The notes beneath the pieces were generated by a model, which was given only the letters and a program-made list of their open reading frames with translations, was not told the origin of the DNA and did no database searches. DNA of 64,000 nt from JBDKFK01 sp039798745. GTDB taxonomy: Bacteria > Patescibacteriota > Microgenomatia > UBA1406 > GWC2-37-13. The position numbers were made by a program, and so were the translations under genes. Location: contig JBDKFK010000001.1 in NCBI GenBank assembly GCA_039798745.1, positions 1 to 64,000 on the forward strand, read 5' to 3'. Positions 8,930 through 18,351 of this stretch are shown piece by piece. Position 1 is the stretch's first letter; each line of letters begins with the position of its first letter.

Positions 8930-11900
8930 TTATGTGATGAAATCAATTGATAAACCTAATGCGTTTAGTTCCTTTGTCAGTACGTGGAATGACTCCGGTA
9001 CACTTGACTGAGGAATATCGAGACCTTTGATGATAGATTCAAATGCTTTTGTGCGTCCACGGACATCATCTGATTTGATGGTAAGCATCTCCTGCAATGT
9101 AGCAGGGACACGGTGAGACTGAAGTGCCCAGACTTCCATTTCTCCAAATCTCTGTCCTCCCATCTGAGATTTTCCTCCCAGAGGTTGCTGTGTAACGAGC
9201 GAGTATGGACCAACAGATCGTGCGTGGAATTTATCTTCAACCATGTGAATAAGTTTCATTATGTATCCTACGCCTACCAGTACAGGCTTATCAAAGGGAA
9301 GTCCTGTCTCTCCATTGTAAAGTGTCATCTTTCCGTCAACAGGTATGCCCAGTGCCTTAAACTGTTCGAACATGAATCCTTCGCGTAATTTCTCGAATAC
9401 AGGTATAGAAATCTGTGTACCATTTCTTTGTGCTATTATTCCAAGCAATGTCTCGAAAAGCTGTCCAAGATTCATACGGGCAAGGATAGAAAGAGGGGAG
9501 ATGATTACATCCACTGGTGTACCATCTTCAAGATAAGGCATGTCGTACTCAGGCATAATTCGGGCAATGACGCCTTTATTACCGTGTCGTCCGGCCAACT
9601 TATCTCCGACAGAGATCTTTCTCATCTGAGCGGTAGTTACGAGAATTCTTCTCATAACACTTGGCTCAAGTTCGTTAGGATCTTTTTGTGAATCGATAGT
9701 TTCTATCTTTACTACTGTTCCTCTTTTTCCGTAAGGCATTCTGAGTGAGGTATCTTTTACATCTTTAGCTTTTTCTCCGAAGATGGCGCGTAGAAGACGT
9801 TCTTCTGCGGTCAGTTCGCGTTCACCTTTGGGAGCTACTTTTCCAACAAGAATATCTCCACTTTTTACCTGTGTGCCAAGTACAACCAAGCCTTCTTTAT
9901 CAAGATTTTGGAGCACTTCTTCTCTTACATTTGGGATATCCCGTGTAAGTTCTTCTGGTCCAAGTTTAGTATCTACTACATCGGCAACAAATTCTTCACT
10001 CGTGATTGAGGTAAGCAGATCTTCTTTCACAACGCGCTCTGATACGACAAATCCGTCTTCGTAGCCCAAGCCGTTTAGAGAGGTATAGGCAATTACCAGG
10101 TTTTGACCGAGTGACAGATTACCCTGATCAGTTGCAGGTCCGTCAACTACGATATCACCTTTTTTGAGTTTCTGTTTCGGTTCTACACGTGGTCTCTGAT
10201 CAAACGCTACGTCTTTGTTTGTTCGCAGATATCGTTCAAGTTCATATTTATATATCTTTCCTGATTTGCCCTTTAGGGTTACTCTCTTACCGTCAACATA
10301 ATCGACTACGGCATCTTCAGGGGCAAAGATAGTTCTTCCGAGTGAAGCACTTACTTTCTTTTCCATTCCTGTTCGTACAACCGGTGCCGAAGGCTTGACC
10401 AGAGGTACGGCCTGACATTGCATGTGCGTACCCATGAGAGCACGTGATGCATCGTCGTTCTGTAAGAAGGGGATAAGAGCTGCTGAAGCGCCGATAGCCT
10501 GACGTGGTGTGACATCAATAAAGTCAAGCTTTTCAACAGGGACTTCAACGATTTCTCCCTGATGACGGGCTATAACATTCTGATCTGTAAGATAACCGTT
10601 ATCGTCAATACCGACGTTGGCAGATGTAATGTAATATTTTTCTTCATCATCAGCCTGCATAAATACTTCTTCAGTTGAGATTTTTACTTTTGAGTTCTTT
10701 CCTGTACCCTCTTTCACAAGTTTACGATAGGGTGTTTCGAGGAATCCGTATCTGTTCACACGTGAATACAGAGCCATATATGTTACGACGCCGATATTCG
10801 GACCTTCAGGAGATCTAATAGGATCAATTCTTCCATACTGTGAGGAAGAAATATCACGGATTGAGAATGAAGCTCGTTCTTTCTCAATACCACCCGGTCC
10901 TCCGACGGTAATTCTTCTTAAGTTGTCGAGTTCTGATAAAGGATTTGTCTGATCAACGATCGTTGAGAGTTGACTTGTTCTATAGAATGAGTTCATGGCC
11001 ATAATGATCGGCTTTGAGTTTACAACCTGAGAAGGGGTAGGGTGTACATCACTGGCAACCAAACTCATACGTTCTTTTACTTCTTTTTCAGCTCTTACCA
11101 TACCTACACGAATGCCGTACATACCAACGAGTTCGCCGACGGTTCGCAGTCTTCGGTTACCAAGATGATCAATATCATCAAATTTACCGTTTCCTTTGGA
11201 TAAGGTTATAAGATATTTAAGAGCTTCCAATATGTCTTTTTTGTGAAGCATGTGATTTTCTGGTTTTATCTCAAGATTTACTCCAAGTTTTTTATTTATT
11301 TTGTATCTACCGACATCAGCAAGTGAGTATCTGCGTCTGTCGAAGAACATACTCTGCAGTGTTTTATGAGCATTTTCTAAGATAAGAGGTTCACCTGGTT
11401 TTATTTTTCTATAAAACTCAAGGACCGCTTCGTCACGATTTTTTGTTCGGTCTTTTTTAAATGTAGGTAAGAGATATTTATCAACAAGTTCTTTATCAAC
11501 ATCGTCAAAGTAATTTAATAGAGTCGCGTTATTTTCACCATCAAAAATGCGAAGGAACGTTGATGCAAGGAATTTTCTTTTCTTGTTAACCTTGATCTCA
11601 ATGAGTCCATGCTTGTTGATAGTAAAGTCGAGCCATGCACCAATATATGGACGTACTTCCGCATTATAAAGCGTAAGACCGGTTGTCTTATCAATTTCAG
11701 CGGTAAAGTATATACCCGGTGATCTTACGATCTGATTTATGATTGCGCGTTCAATACCATTTATGATGAATGTTCCTCTGTCTGTCATGTTCGGGACGTT
11801 GAAGAAGTATACGTCCTGATCTTTTTCAGTCCCTGTTTTTTTATTTATGAGTTTTAGTTTTACATAAACAGGAGAATCATAGGTCAGTTTTTTCTCAAGA

Positions 11901-12139
11901 CATAGTTCGATGGGATATCTAGGTTCTCCGTAGTATAAATCAACGAAGTGCAGTGAGAATTTTTTGCCTGTATAGTCCTCAATGGGGAAAAATTCCTGGA
12001 GAATTTGCTTCAAATCTTCCTGGAGAAATTGGTTCCATGAGATCTTTTGTACCTCAATCAAATCCAATCCCTGTAGCTTTGTATCTTCTTTATAATTAAG
12101 TTCGGAGAAAGAGTTAAGGTTTTTGTTTGGGGTATTCAT
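8930..12139 (-). CDS. rpoB: DNA-directed RNA polymerase beta subunit
   Basis: 1069 residues, a compact bacterial beta subunit without the large insertions of E. coli. It forms the other half of the polymerase cleft. Recognisable parts include the fork/rifampicin region (SQLSTIVDQTNPLSELDNLRR ... SSQYGRIDPIRSPEGPNIG), the KxxVGDKLAGRHGNKG active-site region, and the C-terminal GGKSQMGGQRFGEMEVWAL clamp contact. The first gene of the operon; a consensus promoter lies at 12217-12245 with a hairpin in the roughly 70-base leader. No L7/L12 or L10 genes precede it. No Shine-Dalgarno sequence is visible before the ATG. Confidence 0.97.
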   Translation of the reverse strand: MNTPNKNLNSFSELNYKEDTKLQGLDLIEVQKISWNQFLQEDLKQILQEFFPIEDYTGKKFSLHFVDLYYGEPRYPIELCLEKKLTYDSPVYVKLKLINKKTGTEKDQDVYFFNVPNMTDRGTFIINGIERAIINQIVRSPGIYFTAEIDKTTGLTLYNAEVRPYIGAWLDFTINKHGLIEIKVNKKRKFLASTFLRIFDGENNATLLNYFDDVDKELVDKYLLPTFKKDRTKNRDEAVLEFYRKIKPGEPLILENAHKTLQSMFFDRRRYSLADVGRYKINKKLGVNLEIKPENHMLHKKDILEALKYLITLSKGNGKFDDIDHLGNRRLRTVGELVGMYGIRVGMVRAEKEVKERMSLVASDVHPTPSQVVNSKPIIMAMNSFYRTSQLSTIVDQTNPLSELDNLRRITVGGPGGIEKERASFSIRDISSSQYGRIDPIRSPEGPNIGVVTYMALYSRVNRYGFLETPYRKLVKEGTGKNSKVKISTEEVFMQADDEEKYYITSANVGIDDNGYLTDQNVIARHQGEIVEVPVEKLDFIDVTPRQAIGASAALIPFLQNDDASRALMGTHMQCQAVPLVKPSAPVVRTGMEKKVSASLGRTIFAPEDAVVDYVDGKRVTLKGKSGKIYKYELERYLRTNKDVAFDQRPRVEPKQKLKKGDIVVDGPATDQGNLSLGQNLVIAYTSLNGLGYEDGFVVSERVVKEDLLTSITSEEFVADVVDTKLGPEELTRDIPNVREEVLQNLDKEGLVVLGTQVKSGDILVGKVAPKGERELTAEERLLRAIFGEKAKDVKDTSLRMPYGKRGTVVKIETIDSQKDPNELEPSVMRRILVTTAQMRKISVGDKLAGRHGNKGVIARIMPEYDMPYLEDGTPVDVIISPLSILARMNLGQLFETLLGIIAQRNGTQISIPVFEKLREGFMFEQFKALGIPVDGKMTLYNGETGLPFDKPVLVGVGYIMKLIHMVEDKFHARSVGPYSLVTQQPLGGKSQMGGQRFGEMEVWALQSHRVPATLQEMLTIKSDDVRGRTKAFESIIKGLDIPQSSVPESFHVLTKELNALGLSIDFIT

Positions 12140-12172
12140 CTGTGGCTTAGAGGTGCTAAAAATATTTAAAAC

Positions 12173-12196
12173 AAAAAATCCCTACGTAAAATAGGG
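12173..12196 (-). terminator. Terminator-like hairpin in the rpoB leader
   Basis: Minus strand CCCTA, 7-base loop, TAGGG (12180-12196), followed by ATTTTTT (six T, 12173-12178). The stem is short (5 bp). It lies between the rpoB promoter and the rpoB ATG, so a transcript would meet it within about 15 bases of its start. It could also end the upstream minus-strand genes at 12293-12884. Confidence 0.5.
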
Positions 12197-12216
12197 GTGT
12201 TTAAAAAAACTTATTT

Positions 12217-12245
12217 ACTATACAACACAATTTATAAAATGTCAA
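12217..12245 (-). promoter_or_regulatory. rpoB operon promoter
   Basis: Minus strand TTGACA (12240-12245), exactly 17 bp, TATAGT (12217-12222): a near-consensus sigma-70 promoter. The expected start is near 12210, about 70 bases before the rpoB ATG. Confidence 0.8.
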
Positions 12246-12292
12246 TACGAAATGAGATTTACTTATAATAAGGTACCAAAAGCACGGGGTAG

Positions 12293-12637
12293 TTACTTTT
12301 TTACGAATATCTCCTTGTGGCCGCCGTCTCTGGTAATGCTTTTTACTTTTTCGATGAGAGAATCGAGAGTTCTGTTTGATTTAGACTGTTCTGTGGCTCC
12401 TTCTATAGAATCGACAATGTCTGATGATTTTTGTTTTACTACCTGTTTTAGAGAATCCATGAGATCTAGAAACTCATCTGACCCTTCTTCCATCCGATCC
12501 GCATACTGAATAAGCTTTTTGAGGGTTTCTCGTCCCTGCTTTGTCCCCATAAGGTATGCTGCGGCAACTGCCCCGAATGTGCCTACTGCAAAACCGAACC
12601 AGAAGTTTGATGGTGTATGGTTATTTTGATTTTTCAT
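12293..12637 (-). CDS. YtxH-domain small membrane protein
   Basis: 115 residues from the chosen ATG at 12637. One hydrophobic segment near the N-terminus (FWFGFAVGTFGAVAAAYLMG) is followed by TKQGRETLKKL, the typical YtxH (general-stress-like) signature, then a charged helical tail. Role unknown; in Firmicutes YtxH-like proteins are linked to stress. An upstream in-frame ATG at 12688 would overlap the preceding gene by 68 bases, against 17 for the start used. Probably co-transcribed with the 87-residue protein before it. Confidence 0.65.
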   Translation of the reverse strand: MKNQNNHTPSNFWFGFAVGTFGAVAAAYLMGTKQGRETLKKLIQYADRMEEGSDEFLDLMDSLKQVVKQKSSDIVDSIEGATEQSKSNRTLDSLIEKVKSITRDGGHKEIFVKK

Positions 12638-12884
12638 TTTTTCTGCCAGAGACTGTTTCGATGAGCTTAAAGATAGTTTTGAAGCCATTCAGAAACCCAA
12701 CAACCTCGTGGAATCCGTTGTCCAGGCCGACTCCCAGACTTTCAAAACTACCAATAATTCTTCTGACCGCAATAATCGTTTTACGCAGTTCACGGAGAAC
12801 AAATATAAGCTGCACTCCCACAACAATCAGTAAAAACGTGGTAAGGCTTAAGATTATTGTTAATAAGAGCTGCGTTGTATCCAT
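12621..12884 (-). CDS. Small membrane protein of unknown function (DUF948-like)
   Basis: 87 residues: one N-terminal membrane helix (LLLTIILSLTTFLLIVVGVQLIFVL) followed by an amphipathic helix with RELRKTIIAVRRIIGSFESLG. This pattern resembles DUF948-type proteins, which often sit beside YtxH proteins as here. No catalytic motif is seen. It overlaps the YtxH-like gene by 17 bases, suggesting coupled expression. Confidence 0.6.
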   Translation of the reverse strand: MDTTQLLLTIILSLTTFLLIVVGVQLIFVLRELRKTIIAVRRIIGSFESLGVGLDNGFHEVVGFLNGFKTIFKLIETVSGRKNEKSK

Positions 12885-12920
12885 ATGATTCCTATATCTT
12901 ACGTTATAATTTGATAGAGT

Positions 12921-13643
12921 TCAAGCGACCTTAGCGCCGTTTTTCTTCGCCCAGTACAAGTTCGCGGCTAATAAACTATCAAATGTTCCGGCGTCTTCCC
13001 AGATTCCATCAATAATATCTACCTGGAGTTCTTCTTTTTTGAGATACATGTTATTAATATCAGTTATTTCTATCTCGCCTCTTGGTGAAGGTTGTAGGTC
13101 TCTGGCAAACTCAACTACTTTATTATCGTAAATGTAAATACCTACAGCTGCATAGTTACTCTTGGGATCTGCTGGTTTTTCGACGATTGACAATACTTTG
13201 TTGTTTGCATCAAACTCAACTACTCCAAATCGTTGAGGATCATCTACTTTCTTAGCAAATATCTTAGCTCCGCTTTTGAAACTCTGAATACTTTGAGTAA
13301 AATCATGATCAAATATATTGTCACCCAAGATCATTGTTACATTGTCATTTCCTATAAAACTCTTTCCGATACGAAATGCATCTGCAAGCCCTCGAGGTTC
13401 TTCTTGTATCTCATAGCTGAATTTTGCTCCAAAATCTCTTCCTGACCCGAGAAGATTGAGAAAATGTCCAGCATATTCTGGTGCCATTATGATAAGAATT
13501 TCGGTAATGCCGCTTTTTACCAGTGTTTCAATGGGGTAAAAGATCATGGGCTTGTTATATACAGGGAGAAGCTGCTTGGAAGTGATCTTTGTAAGAGGTC
13601 TTAGTCTTGTAGCTTTTCCGCCTGCCAGAATAATTCCTTTCAT
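12921..13643 (-). CDS. Sugar-1-phosphate nucleotidylyltransferase (RmlA-like)
   Basis: 240 residues, the short, tail-less form of the glucose-1-phosphate thymidylyltransferase family. The nucleotide loop LAGGKATRLRPLT, KQLLPVYNKPMI, LGDNIF (metal-binding Asp), VEKP, and the IWEDAGTFDSLL motif are present. It would make dTDP- or UDP-activated sugar for surface glycans, feeding the glycosyltransferases further right. The partner genes rmlB, rmlC and rmlD are not in the window. Short archaeal and CPR homologues are often misnamed RfbA, so the exact nucleotide and sugar stay open. Confidence 0.85.
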   Translation of the reverse strand: MKGIILAGGKATRLRPLTKITSKQLLPVYNKPMIFYPIETLVKSGITEILIIMAPEYAGHFLNLLGSGRDFGAKFSYEIQEEPRGLADAFRIGKSFIGNDNVTMILGDNIFDHDFTQSIQSFKSGAKIFAKKVDDPQRFGVVEFDANNKVLSIVEKPADPKSNYAAVGIYIYDNKVVEFARDLQPSPRGEIEITDINNMYLKKEELQVDIIDGIWEDAGTFDSLLAANLYWAKKNGAKVA

Positions 13644-13647
13644 ACAG

Positions 13648-13929
13648 TTATGTGATCAGGAGAAGTTTTAATAAAAAGATAATAGTAAACCCGATGAGGA
13701 TGTATTCTAACACAGTTTTAAGGCGAATGCTATCGTCAATGATATGGTGGTATATACCCCATATTATGTATACAGAAGTGAACGCCATGAGGATTATGAA
13801 GGTAATGAGTTTTTCGCCTTTAAAAACGTTCAGGGCTATCAAAAAAGCGACGCCACTGGTAAACAACATAAGATAATCAAACAAATGTCGCTGTATATCT
13901 TTCTTAAGGTGATGAACGTAGTGAGTCAT
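13648..13929 (-). CDS. Small three-helix membrane protein, unknown
   Basis: 93 residues with three hydrophobic segments (about 18-36, 42-60, 72-91) and a basic, His-rich N-terminus (MTHYVHHLKKDIQRH). I recognise no family. It lies between the CAP-domain gene and the nucleotidylyltransferase, with gaps of 6 and 4 bases, so it is very likely co-transcribed with both. Confidence 0.6.
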   Translation of the reverse strand: MTHYVHHLKKDIQRHLFDYLMLFTSGVAFLIALNVFKGEKLITFIILMAFTSVYIIWGIYHHIIDDSIRLKTVLEYILIGFTIIFLLKLLLIT

Positions 13930-13935
13930 ATGAGG

Positions 13936-14871
13936 TTAAAGTATCGCGCCCTTTAATGTAATTAGTAACAATCCCGCAAAAATAAATCCAATAAACATAA
14001 AGTGAGCTATATTTTTACCGCCAACGCGTATTACCTTGAGTTTCATGGCAAAGTAGAGATCAAGAAGGAGTGCAAGCAGCAGGAACGCAAAAAATACTAG
14101 ATTTAGATTTACGTACGCGGGCATAAGATTTATAAGAGGACGTGATGCTCCTCCGCTGAGTCCATTTACTGTTTGACCCGCGGGAATTGCCTGAGATACT
14201 TGCGATTGTTCTACCGCAGCAGTGGGTACTGCCTGTGGCGCTTGTGATACGACTGGCTGAGGTTCTTGTGCCGATACTTCACGGGTAAGCGCAAGGCCAC
14301 TGAGTGGCTTACCGAACTCCTGTACCACGAGAGTCGTTTCTTCACCGTTTAGAACGCCGTTCACGACCGCAAAACCAACATCGGTATACTCTTTTCTTAA
14401 GAGATTTTCTCTGTGGGTTGTGGAGTTCATCCAGGCGTCTACTACTCCCTGACTGAACATAAAGTTTTTTGCGAGATTTTCTCCTGCGTATTCGTAGGTA
14501 TAACCTGCTTTTTTTATAAAATCCCAGGGGGCTGTGCCATCGGGAGCATAGTGAGCCCAGTAATTTTTGGCAAACATATCAGCTGCTTTTCTCTGCCCTG
14601 CGGTTGCGAGCTGATCGTTGTATGTAAGAGGTGAGAGCCCTTGTTTAGCCCGTTCTGAGTTGGTAAGTTGAAAGAGCTTTTCTATCGTTACATCTGTCGC
14701 AAAGCCAAGAACGTTGCCTCCTACTGTTACCGTGTTTTTGAACATTATTGCCGAAACAAGAGCAACCAGAAGGTAAATAGTAAGGAAATCATGATGAAGC
14801 GCTTTAGCCCTGAAATTGTTCTTTGCTTGGGGAATCAAAAGGTAGTGGAAGAAGTTAAAGATTTTTTTCAT
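13936..14871 (-). CDS. Membrane-anchored CAP (SCP/PR-1) domain protein
   Basis: 311 residues from the ATG at 14871 (a TTG lies three codons upstream). One membrane helix near the N-terminus is followed by a CAP domain starting at KLFQLTNSERAKQGLSPL, with the family His pair (WAHYAPDG, STTHRENLL) and GENLAK between. A Gln/Pro/Ala-rich linker leads to two C-terminal helices. Extracellular bacterial CAP domains are common but their biochemical role is unsettled. Here the domain would be held outside by helices on both sides. A -10-like TATAAA with upstream TGG lies about 35 bases before the ATG. Confidence 0.8.
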   Translation of the reverse strand: MKKIFNFFHYLLIPQAKNNFRAKALHHDFLTIYLLVALVSAIMFKNTVTVGGNVLGFATDVTIEKLFQLTNSERAKQGLSPLTYNDQLATAGQRKAADMFAKNYWAHYAPDGTAPWDFIKKAGYTYEYAGENLAKNFMFSQGVVDAWMNSTTHRENLLRKEYTDVGFAVVNGVLNGEETTLVVQEFGKPLSGLALTREVSAQEPQPVVSQAPQAVPTAAVEQSQVSQAIPAGQTVNGLSGGASRPLINLMPAYVNLNLVFFAFLLLALLLDLYFAMKLKVIRVGGKNIAHFMFIGFIFAGLLLITLKGAIL

Positions 14872-14947
14872 ATACAACAATAAGGCATACTAATTTATAC
14901 CAATATATATAAATATACAATATAAAGAGCGTGCTATGTCAATAGTT

Positions 14948-16153
14948 TTATTCCTGCTGAAGCATTTCATGACGAATGCGTATTACAATCGACACTACAA
15001 GCGCGACAATTATTCCTGTGCTAACAATTATAAGAATGCGTAGTTTCTGAGGATCGGGCTCTTTTTGACGCAGCGAAGGACTTATGCCGCGTGTCGGTAA
15101 GGCAACCGATTCGCTTTTTGTGGTTGCCGGACCATGTGTTATCATCGCACCCAAAATGTTACTCTTAACCGGGCGTTTTATAGATGTGGGTACGGTTGTG
15201 AGTGAGAGGTGTTTAGCAACCGAGGGTATCAACGTATGCGTCGGCAGGGGAGAAGCAGTGGTTACACTCGGAGTGGGCTCATCACATGTATTGTTTGAGT
15301 CACCGGGAGAGGGTTCCTGAATGCATAGTCGGGAGCGGTCCGACGAACTGCCCCATGTTTTTCCTTTGGGTGCTGATGAATATGAAGAACCAGCTATCAT
15401 GTTTTTTTGAGGTGTCAGGAGGCGTACAGCATCGGACGTATTATTGAGGAGAGAACTAGAGAGAGCAATAACCCTGTATCCATGTGGAGGAAGTTGGGCA
15501 GAAAATGCATACGGCGATGATCCGGACTGCTCTTCGTCATCTATATAATACTCTGTTAGCTGTAGCTCGATATCATTGTCATTATATAACTCAACCCATT
15601 CCTGTGAACCTGTTTCGGGATACGGCATATACTCGTTTATATATATCCGGGCGAGGAGTTCTGTCGGTATTGCTGTAACATCAGGAGAAGGACTCGTCGT
15701 TAACTGTGCAGAACTACTGGCAGTACACTGTGTTAAGTTTTCCGCAAGGGGTGACGGGTTCATTGAAGTGAGCCAACTATTCTCACGACTGCTACAGAAT
15801 ACATATGTCATTCCGGCAGTCATGCCCTCAGGGTATATGACAGAATGTATGGGATTATTTTTGAAGAGCAGTGTTACTGTGTCACCGGTATTATTGAGTA
15901 CGTTTCGGGACGTGGCTTTAGCATATGCGTGAGCCATTATCTCGGATGACATTATAGTAAGTGGATTGTTCTTTTCATCAACTACCTGATAATCGGTAAG
16001 CGACACTGCGGAATCACTATCGTTATAAAGTTCGATCCACTCATCATCGGCATTTAAAGGGATAGGATAGATTTCATTAATACGAAGGTCCGCATACATC
16101 ACTGAGTATGGAAACATAAGTATGAATGCTAAGAGTACGAGTACAACCTTCAT
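14948..16153 (-). CDS. Surface protein with two lamin-tail domains
   Basis: 402 residues from ATG 16153; a GTG at 16201 is in frame but would put extra residues before the signal peptide MKVVLVLLAFILMFPYS. Two lamin-tail domains (LTD) are visible: LRINEIYPIPLNADDEWIEL and, after a Ser/Pro linker, IYINEYMPYPETGSQEWVEL, each with the NEI/NEY ... EWxELYN hallmark. A long Thr/Ser/Pro region and a C-terminal membrane helix with basic tail follow. Bacterial LTDs occur in secreted nucleases and surface proteins; this one has no enzyme domain, so an adhesive or structural envelope role is the best guess. It follows the peptidase gene by 67 bases. Confidence 0.75.
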   Translation of the reverse strand: MKVVLVLLAFILMFPYSVMYADLRINEIYPIPLNADDEWIELYNDSDSAVSLTDYQVVDEKNNPLTIMSSEIMAHAYAKATSRNVLNNTGDTVTLLFKNNPIHSVIYPEGMTAGMTYVFCSSRENSWLTSMNPSPLAENLTQCTASSSAQLTTSPSPDVTAIPTELLARIYINEYMPYPETGSQEWVELYNDNDIELQLTEYYIDDEEQSGSSPYAFSAQLPPHGYRVIALSSSLLNNTSDAVRLLTPQKNMIAGSSYSSAPKGKTWGSSSDRSRLCIQEPSPGDSNNTCDEPTPSVTTASPLPTHTLIPSVAKHLSLTTVPTSIKRPVKSNILGAMITHGPATTKSESVALPTRGISPSLRQKEPDPQKLRILIIVSTGIIVALVVSIVIRIRHEMLQQE

Positions 16154-16220
16154 AAAAACACAGTAGCTCAGAAAGGGGTATGAGGGCAACAGACTATACA
16201 CGACATTTTTGTACTTTATC

Positions 16221-17426
16221 TTATTTGAATACAGCGGCTACGAAGATTGAGCTTTTGGAGTACAGTTCCGAGAATTTTTTGTCAGGACCATAATAGGGAT
16301 CATTTATTATATAGTCGCTGCCGCTTAACTCTTTGAGAACTATGTAGTGAGTTCCATAGGCTCCATGATATACACCAACTATTACCGGACGTCCATTCTT
16401 AAGTTCATCATCGATACTACCGGTCGAAACATTTACGTAACTTTTGCCGTTTGGCCAGCTAAATCGTGAAGGATGCAGCATAAACGCTGTATTGGAAAAG
16501 AAATAATTAGAGTTTGCGGCTATATCTGCGGGAGTCATATTGGCGCCATCTTTCTTCATAATCATCGCGATATCGGTAATAAGACATCCTACTTCCAGAA
16601 CAGAGTCGTTTGAATCACCCATTCTCACTCCGGCCCATCGGGCGTCACGTTGTGAGTAGTACCACCCACCATTTCCTGTTCCAAACGCATTCGCGGCTAT
16701 AACACCGCCGCCGGCAGTCTGAACGAATGATTTGAAGCCTGCCAGCTGCTTGCGCGCGTCTTCGAGCAGTTTGCTGTAAGTAGATTCGTCGTTTTTTGTT
16801 ATTTCAAGGAGCCTCTGTTTATTTATTTTCTGTACATCGAGATCTATTTTTTGCTGTGCCAGTTGTTTGCTTAAGGTATCAAGCTCCAGTTTTTTCTTTT
16901 CGCGAAGCGTTTTTTGTTCTTCAAAGTTAAGTTTAGCTTCCTGGACATGTACAAGAAGTTTTTGATTATTATCCTGAGTAAGCTTGAGATACTGCACGCC
17001 GTTTACAAGTTGAGTTGCGTTGGAACTATTGAGTACTACATCAAATATCGAGGTTGATCTGCCTTTATAACCTGCCACAACATGCTGCACCAGTGTCCGT
17101 GATAAGAAATCAAGTGAGGTATCGAGGCCCTCAATCTTTGAACTGAGGGTTTCAATTTCTTTTTGCGTACTTATGATTTTCTTTTCGGTCTCGATTACCT
17201 GAAGGCCTGTTAGGTAAATTCGTGCGTCCATATACTGGATTTGTGAGGAGAGGGTATTTTTTTGGCTTCGCGCCTCATCAAGCTTGCTTTGGTAGAGCTG
17301 AATTTTCTTTTCGATTTCTTTTTTCTGAGCGTCTTCATTTTCGTCAGCATTTATCAAAGATGGAAATGTACTACAAAAGAGTGTAAGTAGCAGAACAAAA
17401 ATGGCAGCCGTCTTTTTTAATACCAT
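16221..17426 (-). CDS. Secreted coiled-coil protein with C39-like cysteine peptidase domain (FtsEX partner)
   Basis: 401 residues from ATG 17426. A signal peptide is followed by a long coiled coil (about 30-230) of the EnvC/PcsB/CwlO type with a VAGYKGRSTS hinge, then a C-terminal domain that begins GWYYSQRDARWAG. That domain carries a Cys in EVGCLITDIAM, a His in GTHYIVLKE and an Asp in INDPYYG: the triad and layout of the peptidase C39_2 family. It follows ftsE and ftsX by 31 bases. In other bacteria FtsEX activates coiled-coil wall hydrolases; here the catalytic end is C39-like instead of M23, NlpC/P60 or CHAP. Wall cleavage at division is inferred from context. Confidence 0.8.
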   Translation of the reverse strand: MVLKKTAAIFVLLLTLFCSTFPSLINADENEDAQKKEIEKKIQLYQSKLDEARSQKNTLSSQIQYMDARIYLTGLQVIETEKKIISTQKEIETLSSKIEGLDTSLDFLSRTLVQHVVAGYKGRSTSIFDVVLNSSNATQLVNGVQYLKLTQDNNQKLLVHVQEAKLNFEEQKTLREKKKLELDTLSKQLAQQKIDLDVQKINKQRLLEITKNDESTYSKLLEDARKQLAGFKSFVQTAGGGVIAANAFGTGNGGWYYSQRDARWAGVRMGDSNDSVLEVGCLITDIAMIMKKDGANMTPADIAANSNYFFSNTAFMLHPSRFSWPNGKSYVNVSTGSIDDELKNGRPVIVGVYHGAYGTHYIVLKELSGSDYIINDPYYGPDKKFSELYSKSSIFVAAVFK

Positions 17427-17457
17427 AATTATATTCATTATAACTAACCTGTAGAAG

Positions 17458-18351
17458 CTATGTAAGATATTTCTCTGTGGCTATATAGCTGGCGATAAAT
17501 GCTATGCCCATACCAAAGAGCGCAGAGAGCGCAAATGTAATGAGCATGAATAGCGGACTTATTGGCCATACATTGAGGGTATAGGTATACATACTGAGTG
17601 AAAGTGCCGGAACGCCCTGTAAGTATGACGTAATAAATGTATTAAAGTATAAAATTACACCTATAATTATAAGAAATGACGAAAGAGCAGCCGTAAATCC
17701 AAAGAATAATCCTTCCACAAGAAAAGGTTTTTTAATATAATATCCGGTTGCACCCAGAAGCCTCAGAAGTTCAATCTCATCTCGTTTCAGAGCGATTTTA
17801 AAGAGCGTTGTTGTAGAGAGCACAACAATAGACATACATATGAGGAAGGCAAACAGAACAACGGTGGTCTTACGTAGGATAGAGGTAAGGTTGAGGAGCC
17901 TGTCAAATATATCTTTCTGAAAATGGACTTCATCAACTCCCGGTTGTTTTTTTATATATTCGGCGATCTCAGGTAAAAATTCTGGCTTTTTTGCAAAAAT
18001 TTCAAGAGAGGCGGGTAGTATGCTTGCGGATACCATTTCCAAGAGGAGTGGATTATCCTTGTTCTGTTCCTTATAGATCTTGAACGCACTATCCTTGGAA
18101 ATATATTTAGCATCAGCCACTTTACCCGATGCAATAAGATCATCTCTGAGTTTATATATCTGGTTTTCAGAGGCTTTCTGTTGAAAGTAAACAGTCACCT
18201 GAGGGCGAGTTTCTACATACCCCAACAGTCCATGTAAAAAGCTCAACAGTATAAAGAGACTGGTTGAGAGAAATAATGTGAAGAATAGTACCATGAACGC
18301 TGCCAATGATTGATACGGGGTTCTTCTAATTGAAGTCAGAATGTCTTTCAT
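17458..18351 (-). CDS. ftsX: Cell division ABC transporter permease FtsX
   Basis: 297 residues, four membrane helices: one near the N-terminus, then an extracellular domain with VTVYFQQKASENQIYKLRD, then three C-terminal helices with the ELLRLLGATGYYIKKPFLVEG cytoplasmic coupling loop typical of FtsX. It does not transport; with FtsE it converts ATP hydrolysis into a signal to an outside wall hydrolase. The start overlaps the end of ftsE by 4 bases, and a clear GGGGG Shine-Dalgarno (18361-18365) lies inside ftsE, unusual in this window. The coiled-coil peptidase is next. Confidence 0.92.
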   Translation of the reverse strand: MKDILTSIRRTPYQSLAAFMVLFFTLFLSTSLFILLSFLHGLLGYVETRPQVTVYFQQKASENQIYKLRDDLIASGKVADAKYISKDSAFKIYKEQNKDNPLLLEMVSASILPASLEIFAKKPEFLPEIAEYIKKQPGVDEVHFQKDIFDRLLNLTSILRKTTVVLFAFLICMSIVVLSTTTLFKIALKRDEIELLRLLGATGYYIKKPFLVEGLFFGFTAALSSFLIIIGVILYFNTFITSYLQGVPALSLSMYTYTLNVWPISPLFMLITFALSALFGMGIAFIASYIATEKYLT

